A stretch of 64,000 nucleotides of DNA, from positions 6,022-70,021 of the forward strand of contig CAYFLT010000014.1 in assembly GCA_964344055.1 (NCBI GenBank), written 5' to 3'. This DNA is from OFTM10 sp964344055 (GTDB lineage: Bacteria > Actinomycetota > Acidimicrobiia > Acidimicrobiales > Aldehydirespiratoraceae). Positions 7,239 to 14,862 of the stretch are shown piece by piece. How positions within the stretch are numbered: position 1 is the stretch's first letter; each line of letters opens with the position of its first letter. Below the pieces are notes generated by a model. The model was not told the origin of the DNA. It made no database searches and worked only from the letters and a program-made list of their open reading frames with translations. A program made the translations under genes and the position numbers.

Positions 7239-7525
7239 AGGACCATCGTGACGTCCTCATCCGGCCGGTGGTGTCGGAGAAGTCCTACGGCCTCCTCGAG
7301 GAGAACGTCTACACCTTCGTCGTCGCCCCGAGCGCGTCGAAGCCCGAGATCCGCGACGCCGTCGAAGCTCTGTTCGACGTGTCGGTCGTGAAGGTCAACA
7401 CCCTCAACCGTCAGGGCAAGCGCAAGCGCAACCGCCGCACCGGTGGGTGGGGTCAGCGCCCCAGCCAGAAGCGTGCCCTCGTCACCCTCGCCGAGGGTGA
7501 CTCGATCGATCTCTTCGAGGCCTGA
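7235..7525 (+). CDS. rplW: 50S ribosomal protein L23 (uL23)
   Basis: A 96-residue protein with a GTG start overlapping the rplD stop (GTGA). It has the L23 hallmarks: DVLIRPVVSEKSYGLLEENVYTF compressed at the N-terminus and GKRKRNRRTGGW in the rRNA-binding loop. It sits beside the exit-tunnel mouth, where it docks trigger factor and SRP. Length and position are normal. Confidence 0.96.
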   Translation: MKDHRDVLIRPVVSEKSYGLLEENVYTFVVAPSASKPEIRDAVEALFDVSVVKVNTLNRQGKRKRNRRTGGWGQRPSQKRALVTLAEGDSIDLFEA

Positions 7526-7527
7526 TC

Positions 7528-8335
7528 ATGGCGATCCGCAAGCGCAAGCCCACCAGCCCCGGTCGTCGGTTCCAGACGTCCTCGGACTTCTCCGAGATCA
7601 CCAAGACCACGCCCGAGAAGAGCCTGTTGGCGCCCAAGTCCAAGACGGGCGGGCGCAACAACTACGGCCGAAAGACCTCGCGTCACCGCGGTGGTGGCCA
7701 CAAGCAGCAGTACCGGGTGATCGACTTCAAGCGCACCAAGGACGGCGTCCCCGCCACCGTGGCCGCCGTCGAGTACGACCCGAACCGCACCTGCAACATC
7801 GCTCTTCTCCACTACCACGACGGTGAGAAGCGCTACATCCTCGCTCCCCGCGACCTGCAGGTCGGCGACAAGCTCGAGTCGGGCCAGCATGCCGAGATCC
7901 GTTCCGGCAACGCCCTGCCGCTGCGCTACATCCCGGTCGGTACCACCGTCCACAATGTCGAGCTGAAGGCCGGCGCCGGCGCCAAGCTGGGCCGCTCGGC
8001 CGGCACCGCCATCCAGCTGGTGGCCAAGGAGGGCGACTTCGCCACCCTGCGCCTGCCCAGCACCGAGATGCGCCGGGTCCCGATCGACTGCCGGGCCACG
8101 GTCGGCGAGGTCGGCAACGCCCAGCACGAACTCATCAAGATCGGCAAGGCCGGCCGCAATCGCTGGAAGGGCGTCAAGCCCCAGTCCCGCGGTGTGGTCA
8201 TGAACCCGGTCGACCACCCCCATGGCGGTGGTGAAGGCAAGACCTCGGGTGGTCGCCACCCGGTCTCCCCGTGCCCACAAGGAATCCGACAAGTTGATCG
8301 TGCGCCGTCGCCGGACGCGCGGTTCGCGGAGGTAA
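7528..8335 (+). pseudogene. rplB: 50S ribosomal protein L2 (uL2), frameshifted by a small deletion
   Basis: uL2 binds 23S rRNA near the peptidyl-transferase centre and is essential. The frame from ATG 7528 is normal through VDHPHGGGEGKTSGGRHPVSP, then at about 8270 departs from the family: the expected WGKPEG-type segment is missing. The correct C-terminus RAHKESDKLIVRRRRTRGSRR minus its first residue continues in the +1 frame from 8273 to a TAA at 8333-8335. As written, the original frame reads through into rpsS and would give a 363-residue L2-S19 hybrid. The missing length must be 2 modulo 3 (29 or 26 bases fit). An assembly or sequencing error, or a cell with another rplB copy, are the options; a functional cell cannot lack L2. 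Confidence 0.9.
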
Positions 8336-8340
8336 CTGAG

Positions 8341-8619
8341 ATGCCGCGCAGCCTGAAGAAGGGTCCGTTCGTCGACGACCACCTCCTGAAGAAGGTCGAC
8401 GCCCTGAACGAGACCGGTGAGAAGAAGGTCATCAAGACCTGGTCCCGCCGCTCCACCATCATCCCCGACATGATCGGCCACACGCTGGCCGTCCACGACG
8501 GCCGCAAGCACGTGCCGGTGTACATCACCGAATCGATGATCGGCCACAAGCTCGGCGAGTTCGCTCCCACGCGGACGTTCAAGTTCCACGCCGGTCAGGA
8601 ACGGGGAGCTCGCCGATGA
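8341..8619 (+). CDS. rpsS: 30S ribosomal protein S19 (uS19)
   Basis: A 92-residue uS19 starting MPRSLKKGPFVDDHLLKKV, with WSRRSTIIPDMIGHT and the C-terminal GHKLGEFAPTRTF all conserved. It forms the head of the 30S subunit with S13. It happens to be in the same frame as the shifted end of rplB, so an automatic caller would fuse the two; the ATG at 8341 five bases after the true rplB stop is the correct start. Its stop overlaps the rplV ATG. Confidence 0.96.
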   Translation: MPRSLKKGPFVDDHLLKKVDALNETGEKKVIKTWSRRSTIIPDMIGHTLAVHDGRKHVPVYITESMIGHKLGEFAPTRTFKFHAGQERGARR

Positions 8620-9545
8620 CGGGCGCCAAGACGAACGAGCGTCCCGGCACCCGGGCGCGGGCCAGCTACGTCCGCACCTCGGCCTACAAGGCCCGCGAGG
8701 TGCTGGACCTCATCCGGGGCAAGTCCTACGGCGAAGCCGCCGAGATCCTCGCGTTCAGCGAACGGGGCGTCTCCGAAGAGATCGGCAAGGTCCTCGACAG
8801 TGCGGTCGCGAATGCGGAGCACAACGACGATCAGCTGGCCGAGGAGCTCTATGTGTCGGCCTGCTTCGCCGATGAGGGCCCCACGCTGAAGCGCTGGCGT
8901 CCCCGTGCCCGTGGCCGCGCCACCCGCATTCGCAAGCGCACCTGCCACATCACGGTGATCGTCAGCCGCTACGACGAGGACACCCTCGAGCGCATGCGTG
9001 AGCGCGAGGCTGCAGGTGGCCGGGCGCAGAGCAGCCAGGCCGCGGAGGCTCGCCGTCAGCGAGTCGCCCAGAGCCGGGCCCGCGACGAGGCCGAGCACGA
9101 CCACGATCATGATCACGATGAGGTCGACGAGCCGGAGCTCACTGCGGAGGAGCAAGCAGCGGAGATCGTTGCTGCTACAGAGGCCGCGCTGGCCGAGGAC
9201 GAGTCCGGATCCGCTGCGGAAGTCAGCGGCGAGGACAACGACTACGACGCCGAGAAGGCCGATTCCGATCAGGACGAGATCGTCGACGCCGACGATGCCA
9301 CCCCGTTCGGGCCGCTCAGCCATGCGCCGCTCGACGACCCCCAGGAGATGCCCGAGGGCTACCCGGTGAAGGGCAACGCGGATTCGATGAAGTACCACCA
9401 GCCCGGTGGGCGCTGGTACGACCAGACCGTCGCCGAGGTGTGGTTCGCCACCGCCGAGGCCGCCGAGGATGCAGGGTTCTCGGAAGCAGGTTCTTCCGCG
9501 AGCGCTGACGCGGATCCGGCGGATGCCGGCGAGAGCGAGGAATAG
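8616..9545 (+). CDS. rplV: 50S ribosomal protein L22 (uL22) with long acidic linker and C-terminal module
   Basis: A 309-residue protein, almost three times normal. Residues 1-125 are ordinary uL22 (RASYVRTSAYKAREVLDLIRG; the tunnel-lining hairpin LKRWRPRARGRATRIRKRT). Residues 130-228 are a low-complexity, acidic, partly His/Asp-rich linker. Residues 248-289 form a compact conserved-looking module, GNADSMKYHQPGGRWYDQT then AEVWFAT and AEDAGF, matching the short GN-S-YH-PG-Y-T-AE-F pattern that NCBI lists, as I recall, as a sunset domain. Since the L22 C-terminus lies on the solvent side of the large subunit, the module could extend off the ribosome. Similar extended L22 proteins are, from memory, found in other Acidimicrobiia. 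The function of the extension is unknown. Confidence 0.92.
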   Translation: MTGAKTNERPGTRARASYVRTSAYKAREVLDLIRGKSYGEAAEILAFSERGVSEEIGKVLDSAVANAEHNDDQLAEELYVSACFADEGPTLKRWRPRARGRATRIRKRTCHITVIVSRYDEDTLERMREREAAGGRAQSSQAAEARRQRVAQSRARDEAEHDHDHDHDEVDEPELTAEEQAAEIVAATEAALAEDESGSAAEVSGEDNDYDAEKADSDQDEIVDADDATPFGPLSHAPLDDPQEMPEGYPVKGNADSMKYHQPGGRWYDQTVAEVWFATAEAAEDAGFSEAGSSASADADPADAGESEE

Positions 9546-9547
9546 TC

Positions 9548-10459
9548 ATGGGTCAGAAGGTCAACCCCTACGGGTTCCGCCTCGGCATCACCACCGATTG
9601 GAAGAGCCGCTGGTTTGCCGATCGCCAGGAGTACGCCGACAACGTCGTCGAGGATTGGAAGATCCGCGACTACCTGCTGTCCGAGCTCCCGCATGCGGCC
9701 ATCAGTCGGGTCGAGGTGGAGCGCACCCGCGAGCGTCTGCGGGTCGACGTCCACACCGCTCGCCCGGGCATCGTCATCGGGCGTCGTGGTTCGGAGGCCG
9801 ACCGTCTGCGGGCCGGGCTCACCGCCATCAGCGGAAACCCGAAGGTCCAGCTCAACATCCAGGAGATCAAGCAGCCCGAGCTCGACGCCGCGCTGATCGC
9901 CCAGGGTGTGGCCGACCAGCTGGCCGGCCGTGTCGCCTTCCGTCGCGCCATGAAGCGTGCCGTCCAGAATGCCCAGAAGGCCGGCGCCCTCGGGATCCGG
10001 GTCCAGTGCTCGGGCCGCCTCGGCGGTTCGGAAATGGCCCGCACCGAGTGGTACCGCGAGGGTCGCGTTCCGCTGCACACCCTGCGTGCCGATGTGGACT
10101 ACGGCTTCCGTGAGGCCAAGACCACCTATGGCCGCATCGGCGTGAAGGTCTGGCTCTACAAGGGCGACATCCTCCCCTACAAGACCCAGACCGAGGACAA
10201 GGCCACCCTGGAGGCGGCCATGGCCGCCGGCGAGACCTCCGGCCAGTCCAAGCCCCGCAAGATCGTCTCCAGCGCGGCCGCCCGCAAGCGGGTCGCCACC
10301 CCCGAGACCGAGGCTCCCGAGGTCGATGTCGACGAAGAGCCGGCACCGCTCATCAAGGAAGCCGATCCCGAGTTCGAGAAGCTGCTCGACGAAGAGGACG
10401 CCATCGAAGCGTCCACCCGTGAGCACAGCGAGACCCCGCACTTCCGGGCGAACGACTGA
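9548..10459 (+). CDS. rpsC: 30S ribosomal protein S3 (uS3) with C-terminal extension
   Basis: A 303-residue uS3. GQKVNPYGFRLGITTDWKSR, the KH-domain loop VIGRRGSE and the C-terminal ARTEWYREGRVPLHTLRADV and DYGF are standard; S3 lines the mRNA entry tunnel. From about residue 218 a variable tail follows, first basic then acidic (DVDEEPAPLIKEADPEFEKL), making it about 50-80 residues longer than usual. rplV ends 2 bp before the ATG. The acidic tail parallels those on L4 and L22. Confidence 0.96.
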   Translation: MGQKVNPYGFRLGITTDWKSRWFADRQEYADNVVEDWKIRDYLLSELPHAAISRVEVERTRERLRVDVHTARPGIVIGRRGSEADRLRAGLTAISGNPKVQLNIQEIKQPELDAALIAQGVADQLAGRVAFRRAMKRAVQNAQKAGALGIRVQCSGRLGGSEMARTEWYREGRVPLHTLRADVDYGFREAKTTYGRIGVKVWLYKGDILPYKTQTEDKATLEAAMAAGETSGQSKPRKIVSSAAARKRVATPETEAPEVDVDEEPAPLIKEADPEFEKLLDEEDAIEASTREHSETPHFRAND

Positions 10460-10469
10460 GGTTGTTGTC

Positions 10470-10886
10470 ATGTTGATGCCCAAGAAGGTCAAGCACCGCA
10501 AGCAGCAGCGTGGTCGCACCAAGGGCGTGTCCAAGGGACGCACCGAGGTCACCTACGGCGACTACGGCATCCAGGCGCTCGAGCCCGGCTGGATCACCGC
10601 CCGCCAGATCGAGGCCGCCCGTATCGCCATGACCCGTCACATCAAGCGTGGCGGCAAGGTGTGGATCAACGTCTTCCCGGACAAGCCGATCACCAACAAG
10701 CCGGCCGAGACCCGTATGGGTTCGGGCAAGGGCAACCCAGAGATGTGGGTCGCCGTCGTCCGCCCCGGTCGCGTGCTGTTCGAGCTCTCGTACCACGACG
10801 AGGAGATCGCTCACGCTGCGATCGATCGTGCGATCCAGAAGCTCCCGGTCAAGGCCCGGTTCGTGAGTCGTGAGGAGGGGTTCTGA
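10470..10886 (+). CDS. rplP: 50S ribosomal protein L16 (uL16)
   Basis: A 138-residue uL16: MLMPKKVKHRKQQRGR, then RTEVTYGDYGIQALEPGW and TRMGSGKGNPEMWVAVV, all canonical. It contacts the A-site tRNA elbow and joins late in 50S assembly. A second ATG two codons in (10476) could be the actual start, as most homologues begin MLxPKK or MPKK. Its TGA overlaps the rpmC ATG. Confidence 0.96.
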   Translation: MLMPKKVKHRKQQRGRTKGVSKGRTEVTYGDYGIQALEPGWITARQIEAARIAMTRHIKRGGKVWINVFPDKPITNKPAETRMGSGKGNPEMWVAVVRPGRVLFELSYHDEEIAHAAIDRAIQKLPVKARFVSREEGF

Positions 10887-11119
10887 TGGCGAAGGCCAAG
10901 GCGCTCGTCGATCTCGGCGACACCGATCTCATCGAGAAGCTGTCGGACGCGAAGGAAGAGCTGTTCAATCTGCGCTTCCAGCTCGCCACCGGCCAGCTCA
11001 CCAACCCGGCCCGCGTCAAGCAGGTCAAGAAGGAAATCGCCCGGATGCTCACCGAGCTGCGGGCCCGCGAGATCGCCGACGCCGACGCGGTGGCGGCTGC
11101 GAGCGGAGAGGACGACTAA
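10886..11119 (+). CDS. rpmC: 50S ribosomal protein L29 (uL29)
   Basis: A 77-residue protein with the L29 helical-hairpin pattern: DLIEKLSDAKEELFNLRFQL, then ATGQLTNPARVKQVKKEIAR. It lies near the tunnel exit beside L23. Start ATG overlaps the rplP stop. It has a short acidic Ala-rich end. The rpsQ ATG is reached immediately at its TAA. Confidence 0.95.
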   Translation: MAKAKALVDLGDTDLIEKLSDAKEELFNLRFQLATGQLTNPARVKQVKKEIARMLTELRAREIADADAVAAASGEDD

Positions 11120-11452
11120 ATGTCTGAGCAAGCAACGCCTGAGCAAGCAACGCCTGAGCAAGCAGTGTCTGAGCAAGCAACGCCTGAGGCGAGCGACGCC
11201 CGTGCCAACGCCCGCAAGGTGCGTGAGGGCGTGGTCGTGTCCGACAAGATGGACAAGACCGCGGTGGTCGAGACGATCGACCGGGTACGGCATCGCCGCT
11301 ACGCCAAGACCGTGCAGCGGGCCAAGAAGCTCCACGTCCACGACGAGGAGAACACGCTGAACATCGGCGACCGGGTGCGGGTCCAGGAGACCCGGCCTCT
11401 GTCGAAGACCAAGCGCTGGCGCCTGGTCGAGGTTCTGGAGCGTGCGAAGTGA
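11120..11452 (+). CDS. rpsQ: 30S ribosomal protein S17 (uS17) with repetitive N-terminus
   Basis: A 110-residue uS17 whose core starts at about residue 28: KVREGVVVSDKMDKTAVVET, RHRRYAKTV and HDEENTLNIGDRVRVQETRP are diagnostic. The first 24 residues are made of four EQATP-like pentapeptides encoded by 15-bp tandem repeats (11125-11184), not present in typical S17. S17 stabilises the 5' domain of 16S rRNA. An internal start within the repeat is unlikely because no alternative start with a ribosome binding site is visible before the core. rplN begins inside its last codons. Confidence 0.95.
   Translation: MSEQATPEQATPEQAVSEQATPEASDARANARKVREGVVVSDKMDKTAVVETIDRVRHRRYAKTVQRAKKLHVHDEENTLNIGDRVRVQETRPLSKTKRWRLVEVLERAK
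11125..11184 (+). repeat. Four 15-bp tandem repeats in the 5' end of rpsQ
   Basis: Units at 11125-11139, 11140-11154, 11155-11169 and 11170-11184. Units 1, 2 and 4 are identical (TGAGCAAGCAACGCC); unit 3 differs in its last five bases. They encode EQATP/EQAVS pentapeptides, so changes in copy number keep the frame. Confidence 0.95.
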
Positions 11453-11817
11453 TCCAGCAGGAATCCCGGCTTCGGGTCGCGGACAACTCGGGCGCCAAGG
11501 AGGTCTTGTGCATCAAGGTCCTCGGCGGATCGAAGCGTCGCTACGCCTCGATCGGCGACATCTTCGTCGCCACCGTGAAGGACGCCATCCCGGGCGCTCA
11601 GGTGAAGAAGGGCGATGTCGTCAGGTGCGTCGTCGTCCGTGTGAAGAAGGAAAAGCGTCGTCCGGATGGCTCCTACATCCGTTTCGACGAGAACGCAGCC
11701 GTGCTCATCAACGAGCAGAAGCAGCCGCGTGGCACCCGCATCTTCGGCCCGGTGGGTCGCGAGCTTCGTGAGAAGCAGTTCATGCGGATCGTCTCGCTGG
11801 CGCCGGAGGTCTTGTGA
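11449..11817 (+). CDS. rplN: 50S ribosomal protein L14 (uL14)
   Basis: A 122-residue uL14 from a GTG overlapping the rpsQ end. IQQESRLRVADNSGAKEVLC, SIGDIFVATVKDAIP, RVKKEKRRPDGSYIRFDENA and the final MRIVSLAPEVL match the family closely. L14 forms an intersubunit bridge and is the docking site of RsfS. Its stop overlaps the ATG of a ten-codon open frame that runs into rplX. Confidence 0.97.
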   Translation: MIQQESRLRVADNSGAKEVLCIKVLGGSKRRYASIGDIFVATVKDAIPGAQVKKGDVVRCVVVRVKKEKRRPDGSYIRFDENAAVLINEQKQPRGTRIFGPVGRELREKQFMRIVSLAPEVL

Positions 11818-11849
11818 TGAACGAAGTGAAGACCCAGGTGACAGCATGA
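11817..11849 (+). other. Ten-codon open frame bridging rplN and rplX
   Basis: An ATG overlapping the rplN TGA opens MNEVKTQVTA and closes at a TGA that overlaps the rplX ATG (ATGA at 11846-11849). Both joints are classic translational-coupling overlaps, so a ribosome could pass from rplN to rplX through it. Too short to claim as a gene. Confidence 0.35.
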
Positions 11850-12172
11850 GTCGCAATCGAGGCATGAAGATCATCAAGGGCGATCGCGTCGTCGTGCTGT
11901 CCGGCAAGGACAAGGGCGTCGAGGGCGTGGTCGAACGCGCCATCCCCGCGACGGGCAAGGTCATCGTCGACGGTGTGAACGTCGCCAAGAAGCACCAGGC
12001 CCCCACCCGCGGCGACCAGCAGGGCGGCATCATCGACAAGGCGATGCCGATCGACGCGTCCAACGTGGCCGTGGTCAGTCCCAAGGACGGCAAGGCCACC
12101 CGCGTCGGTTTCAAGATCAACGACGACGGCACGAAGGTCCGCATCTGCAAGCGCACGGGGGTGGAGCTCTGA
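11846..12172 (+). CDS. rplX: 50S ribosomal protein L24 (uL24)
   Basis: A 108-residue uL24 with the KOW motif MKIIKGDRVVVLSGKDKGVE, GKVIVDGVNVAKKH, GGIIDKAMPIDASNVAVV and TRVGFKIN near the end. It initiates 50S assembly. The ATG at 11846 (MSRNRGMKI) is used because of overlap with the preceding mini-frame; the internal Met before KIIKGD is an alternative. The stop overlaps the rplE ATG. Confidence 0.95.
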   Translation: MSRNRGMKIIKGDRVVVLSGKDKGVEGVVERAIPATGKVIVDGVNVAKKHQAPTRGDQQGGIIDKAMPIDASNVAVVSPKDGKATRVGFKINDDGTKVRICKRTGVEL

Positions 12173-12738
12173 TGACCACCGCAACGATGCAGCCCCGTCT
12201 GCGCAGCCGCTACAACGCCGAGATCCGTGACGCCCTCAAGGCCGAGCTCGAGTTGCCCAACGTCATGTTGGTGCCCAAGATCGAGAAGATCGTGCTCAAC
12301 ATGGGTGTCGGTGACGCGGTCGGCCAGGCGAAGCTCCTCGAGGGCGCCCTGTCCGACATGGAGACCATCGCCGGCCAGAAGCCGGTGATCACCCGGGCCA
12401 AGAAGTCCATCGCCAGCTTCAAGCTGCGCGACGGCAACGCCATCGGGTGCAAGGTCACCCTTCGAGGCGACCGCATGTACGAATTCCTCGATCGCCTGAT
12501 CTCTCTGGCGATCCCGCGGATTCGTGACTTCCGGGGACTCTCGCCGAAGTCGTTCGACGGCAACGGCAACTACACGTTCGGTGTCACCGAACAGCTCATG
12601 TTCCCGGAGATCGACTACGACACGATCGACACGATCCGAGGAATGGACATCACCATCGTCACCACGGCGAAGACCGACGACCACGGACGGGCCCTGCTCA
12701 GCGCATTCGGCTTCCCGTTCCGACGCGAGGGGCAGTGA
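12172..12738 (+). CDS. rplE: 50S ribosomal protein L5 (uL5)
   Basis: A 188-residue uL5 that carries 5S rRNA into the central protuberance. LRSRYNAEIRDALKAEL, IEKIVLNMGVGDA, GQKPVITRAKKSIASFKLRD and FRGLSPKSFDGNGNYTFGV are textbook blocks. It is joined to rplX by an ATGA overlap and followed 3 bp later by rpsZ. Confidence 0.97.
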   Translation: MTTATMQPRLRSRYNAEIRDALKAELELPNVMLVPKIEKIVLNMGVGDAVGQAKLLEGALSDMETIAGQKPVITRAKKSIASFKLRDGNAIGCKVTLRGDRMYEFLDRLISLAIPRIRDFRGLSPKSFDGNGNYTFGVTEQLMFPEIDYDTIDTIRGMDITIVTTAKTDDHGRALLSAFGFPFRREGQ

Positions 12739-12741
12739 CCC

Positions 12742-12927
12742 ATGGCGAAGAAAGCACTCCGAGAAAAGCAGCAGCGCACTCCCAAGTTCAAGGTGCGCCA
12801 GTACACCCGCTGCCGTCGATGCGGACGTCCGCATTCGGTGTATCGCAAGTTCGGCCTCTGCCGCATCTGTCTGCGGAAGATGGCCCACGCCGGCGAACTG
12901 CCGGGCGTGAAGAAGGCGAGCTGGTGA
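12742..12927 (+). CDS. rpsZ: 30S ribosomal protein S14, zinc-binding type (uS14)
   Basis: A 61-residue uS14 of the C+ type: CRRCGRPHSVYRKFGLCRIC supplies four zinc-ligand cysteines, and KMAHAGELPGVKKASW is the family C-terminus. Actinobacteria often carry this type in the spc operon and a zinc-free paralogue elsewhere for zinc starvation; no paralogue is in this window. Confidence 0.97.
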   Translation: MAKKALREKQQRTPKFKVRQYTRCRRCGRPHSVYRKFGLCRICLRKMAHAGELPGVKKASW

Positions 12928-12940
12928 GGGAGGTACGAAC

Positions 12941-13345
12941 ATGACGATGACTGATCCGATCGCCGACATGCTCACCCGCATCCGCAACGCCAACGTCGCG
13001 ATGCACGATGAGGTCTCCATGCCGTCGTCGAAGCAGAAGGTGGCACTCGCCAAGGTGCTCGAGAAGGAGGGCTACATCAGCTCCTTCGCCGAGGCCGAAA
13101 ACGGCGACAAGCCCGGCAAGACGCTCACGATCGAGATGAAGTACAGCCCCGATCGGGCTCGCGTCATCTCCGGTCTCACCCGCGTGTCGAAGCCCGGTCT
13201 GCGCATCTACCGCCAGCGCAACGAGATCCCCCGTGTGCAGGGTGGGCTCGGTGTGGCGGTCGTGTCGACCAACAGGGGCCTCATGTCCGACCGAGAAGCG
13301 AGGAAGAACCGCATGGGCGGCGAAATCCTCTGCTACGTCTGGTGA
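12941..13345 (+). CDS. rpsH: 30S ribosomal protein S8 (uS8)
   Basis: A 134-residue uS8: MTDPIADMLTRIRNANVAMH at the start and GGLGVAVVSTNRGLMSDREA with GGEILCYVW at the end. S8 binds helix 21 of 16S rRNA and in some bacteria represses the spc operon. A GGGAGG ribosome binding site lies 7 bp upstream of the ATG. Confidence 0.97.
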   Translation: MTMTDPIADMLTRIRNANVAMHDEVSMPSSKQKVALAKVLEKEGYISSFAEAENGDKPGKTLTIEMKYSPDRARVISGLTRVSKPGLRIYRQRNEIPRVQGGLGVAVVSTNRGLMSDREARKNRMGGEILCYVW

Positions 13346-13355
13346 GGGGAGCGTC

Positions 13356-13895
13356 ATGTCACGTGTAGGCAACGCCCCCATCACCATCCCGAGTGGCGTC
13401 GAGGTCTCCATCAATGGGTCCTCGGTCACCGTGAAGGGTTCGAAGGGCTCCCTGGAGCGAGAGCTTCCGGGTGGCATCACCGTTCGCGAAGACGACGGCT
13501 CGCTCGTGGTCGAGCGGCCGGACGACACCGGTACGTCGAAGTCGTTCCACGGCCTGTCGCGTTCGCTGATCAACAACATGATCATCGGCGTGACCGAAGG
13601 GTTCACCAAGGAGCTCCAGATCCAGGGTGTGGGCTACCGCGCCACCCAGAAGGGCCCGCAAGCCCTCGAGCTGGCTCTCGGCTTCAGCCACCCCGTGAAC
13701 ATCACCGCCCCCGAGGGCGTGGAGTTCGAGGTGCCGGTCCAGACCCAGATCTTCGTGAAGGGGATCGACAAGCAGCTGGTCGGTCAGGTCGCGGCCGACA
13801 TCCGTAAGTGGCGCAAGCCGGAGCCGTACAAGGGCAAGGGCATCCGCTACGCCGGCGAACGTGTGATCAGGAAAGCCGGAAAGGCGGCGAAGTAA
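13356..13895 (+). CDS. rplF: 50S ribosomal protein L6 (uL6)
   Basis: A 179-residue uL6, two tandem domains: MSRVGNAPITIPSGVEVSI, LINNMIIGVTEGFTKELQI, QGVGYRATQKG and the conserved GIDKQLVGQVAADIRKWRKP plus PYKGKGIRY. It lies next to the sarcin-ricin loop. Ten bases separate it from rpsH; TAATG joins it to rplR. Confidence 0.97.
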   Translation: MSRVGNAPITIPSGVEVSINGSSVTVKGSKGSLERELPGGITVREDDGSLVVERPDDTGTSKSFHGLSRSLINNMIIGVTEGFTKELQIQGVGYRATQKGPQALELALGFSHPVNITAPEGVEFEVPVQTQIFVKGIDKQLVGQVAADIRKWRKPEPYKGKGIRYAGERVIRKAGKAAK

Positions 13896-14260
13896 TGGCT
13901 GTTTCCGCGAAGAAGCGCCGCGACGACCGCATCCGGCGGCACAAGCGGGTTCGCAAGAACCTGCGCGGTACGCCCGACCGACCCCGTGTGGCGGTCTTCC
14001 GTTCCAACAAACACATCTCGGCTCAGGTGATCGACGACCTCAGTGGCGTCACCCTGGCCTCGGTGTCCACCACCGAGAGCGCCCTGCGCGCCGACCAGAA
14101 CGGCAACATCGACGCCGCCACGAAGGCCGGCACCCTGCTCGCCGAGCGAGCCAAGGCGGCGGGAATCGAGGCGGTCGTGTTCGATCGTGGTGGCTTCCGC
14201 TACCACGGCCGGGTTGCGGCGCTCGCCGACGCAGCCCGCGAGGGAGGACTGAAGTTCTGA
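13895..14260 (+). CDS. rplR: 50S ribosomal protein L18 (uL18)
   Basis: A 121-residue uL18 that binds 5S rRNA with L5. RRHKRVRKNLRGTPDRPRVA, VFRSNKHISAQVIDD and FDRGGFRYHGRVAALADAAR are diagnostic. The ATG overlaps the rplF stop and its own stop overlaps the rpsE ATG. Confidence 0.97.
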   Translation: MAVSAKKRRDDRIRRHKRVRKNLRGTPDRPRVAVFRSNKHISAQVIDDLSGVTLASVSTTESALRADQNGNIDAATKAGTLLAERAKAAGIEAVVFDRGGFRYHGRVAALADAAREGGLKF

Positions 14261-14862
14261 TGGCGAATCAACGCAACGATCGCGAACCCAACCCGCGCGA
14301 CGGTGGCGAAGGGCTCAACGAGTCCCGGGTCATCAACATCAACCGGGTCGCCAAGGTCGTCAAGGGCGGCCGTCGTTTCTCGTTCACCGCTCTGGTGGTG
14401 ATCGGTGACGGCGCCGGCAAGGTCGGTCTCGGCTACGGCAAGGCCAAGGAGGTGCCCCTCGCGATCCAGAAGGGCACCGAAGAGGCCCGGCGCAACCTGT
14501 TCTCGGTCCCGATGGCCGGCTCCACGATCGTCCACGAGACGATCGGGGAGCTCGGTGCGGGTCGGGTCATGCTCAAGCCGGCGGCTCCCGGTACCGGCGT
14601 GATCGCCGGCGGGGCCGCCCGCGCCATCCTCGAAGAGGCCGGCATCCACGACGTGTTGTGCAAGTCGCTCGGCTCGCCCAACCACATCAACGTCGCCCGG
14701 GCGACCATCGAGGGCCTCAAGGCCCAGCGTCGCCCCGACGAGGTGGCCCGACTCCGTGGTCTCGAGCCCGACGAATTCCTCCCGACCGCCTTGTGGAAGG
14801 CGTACCAGGAGAGCGAGCGCGGCGAGCACAAGCCTGCTGTCGACGCCGACGAGGAGTCGTGA
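14260..14862 (+). CDS. rpsE: 30S ribosomal protein S5 (uS5)
   Basis: A 200-residue uS5. The double-stranded-RNA-binding domain reads ESRVININRVAKVVKGGRRF and GKVGLGYGKAKEVPLAI, followed by the GAGRVMLKPAAPGTGVIAGG loop and NHINVARATIEGL. S5 guards decoding accuracy at the mRNA entry site. The tail after about residue 165 is a little long and acidic. Coupled by overlap to both neighbours. Confidence 0.97.
   Translation: MANQRNDREPNPRDGGEGLNESRVININRVAKVVKGGRRFSFTALVVIGDGAGKVGLGYGKAKEVPLAIQKGTEEARRNLFSVPMAGSTIVHETIGELGAGRVMLKPAAPGTGVIAGGAARAILEEAGIHDVLCKSLGSPNHINVARATIEGLKAQRRPDEVARLRGLEPDEFLPTALWKAYQESERGEHKPAVDADEES

Noticed and set aside
7528..8619. A 363-residue L2-S19 fusion protein
   Set aside because: The authentic L2 C-terminus with its own TAA is present in the +1 frame, and rpsS has its own ATG; the long frame is a by-product of a small deletion.
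11125..11184. CRISPR-like array
   Set aside because: Units are 15 bp with no spacers and are translated in frame as the N-terminus of S17.
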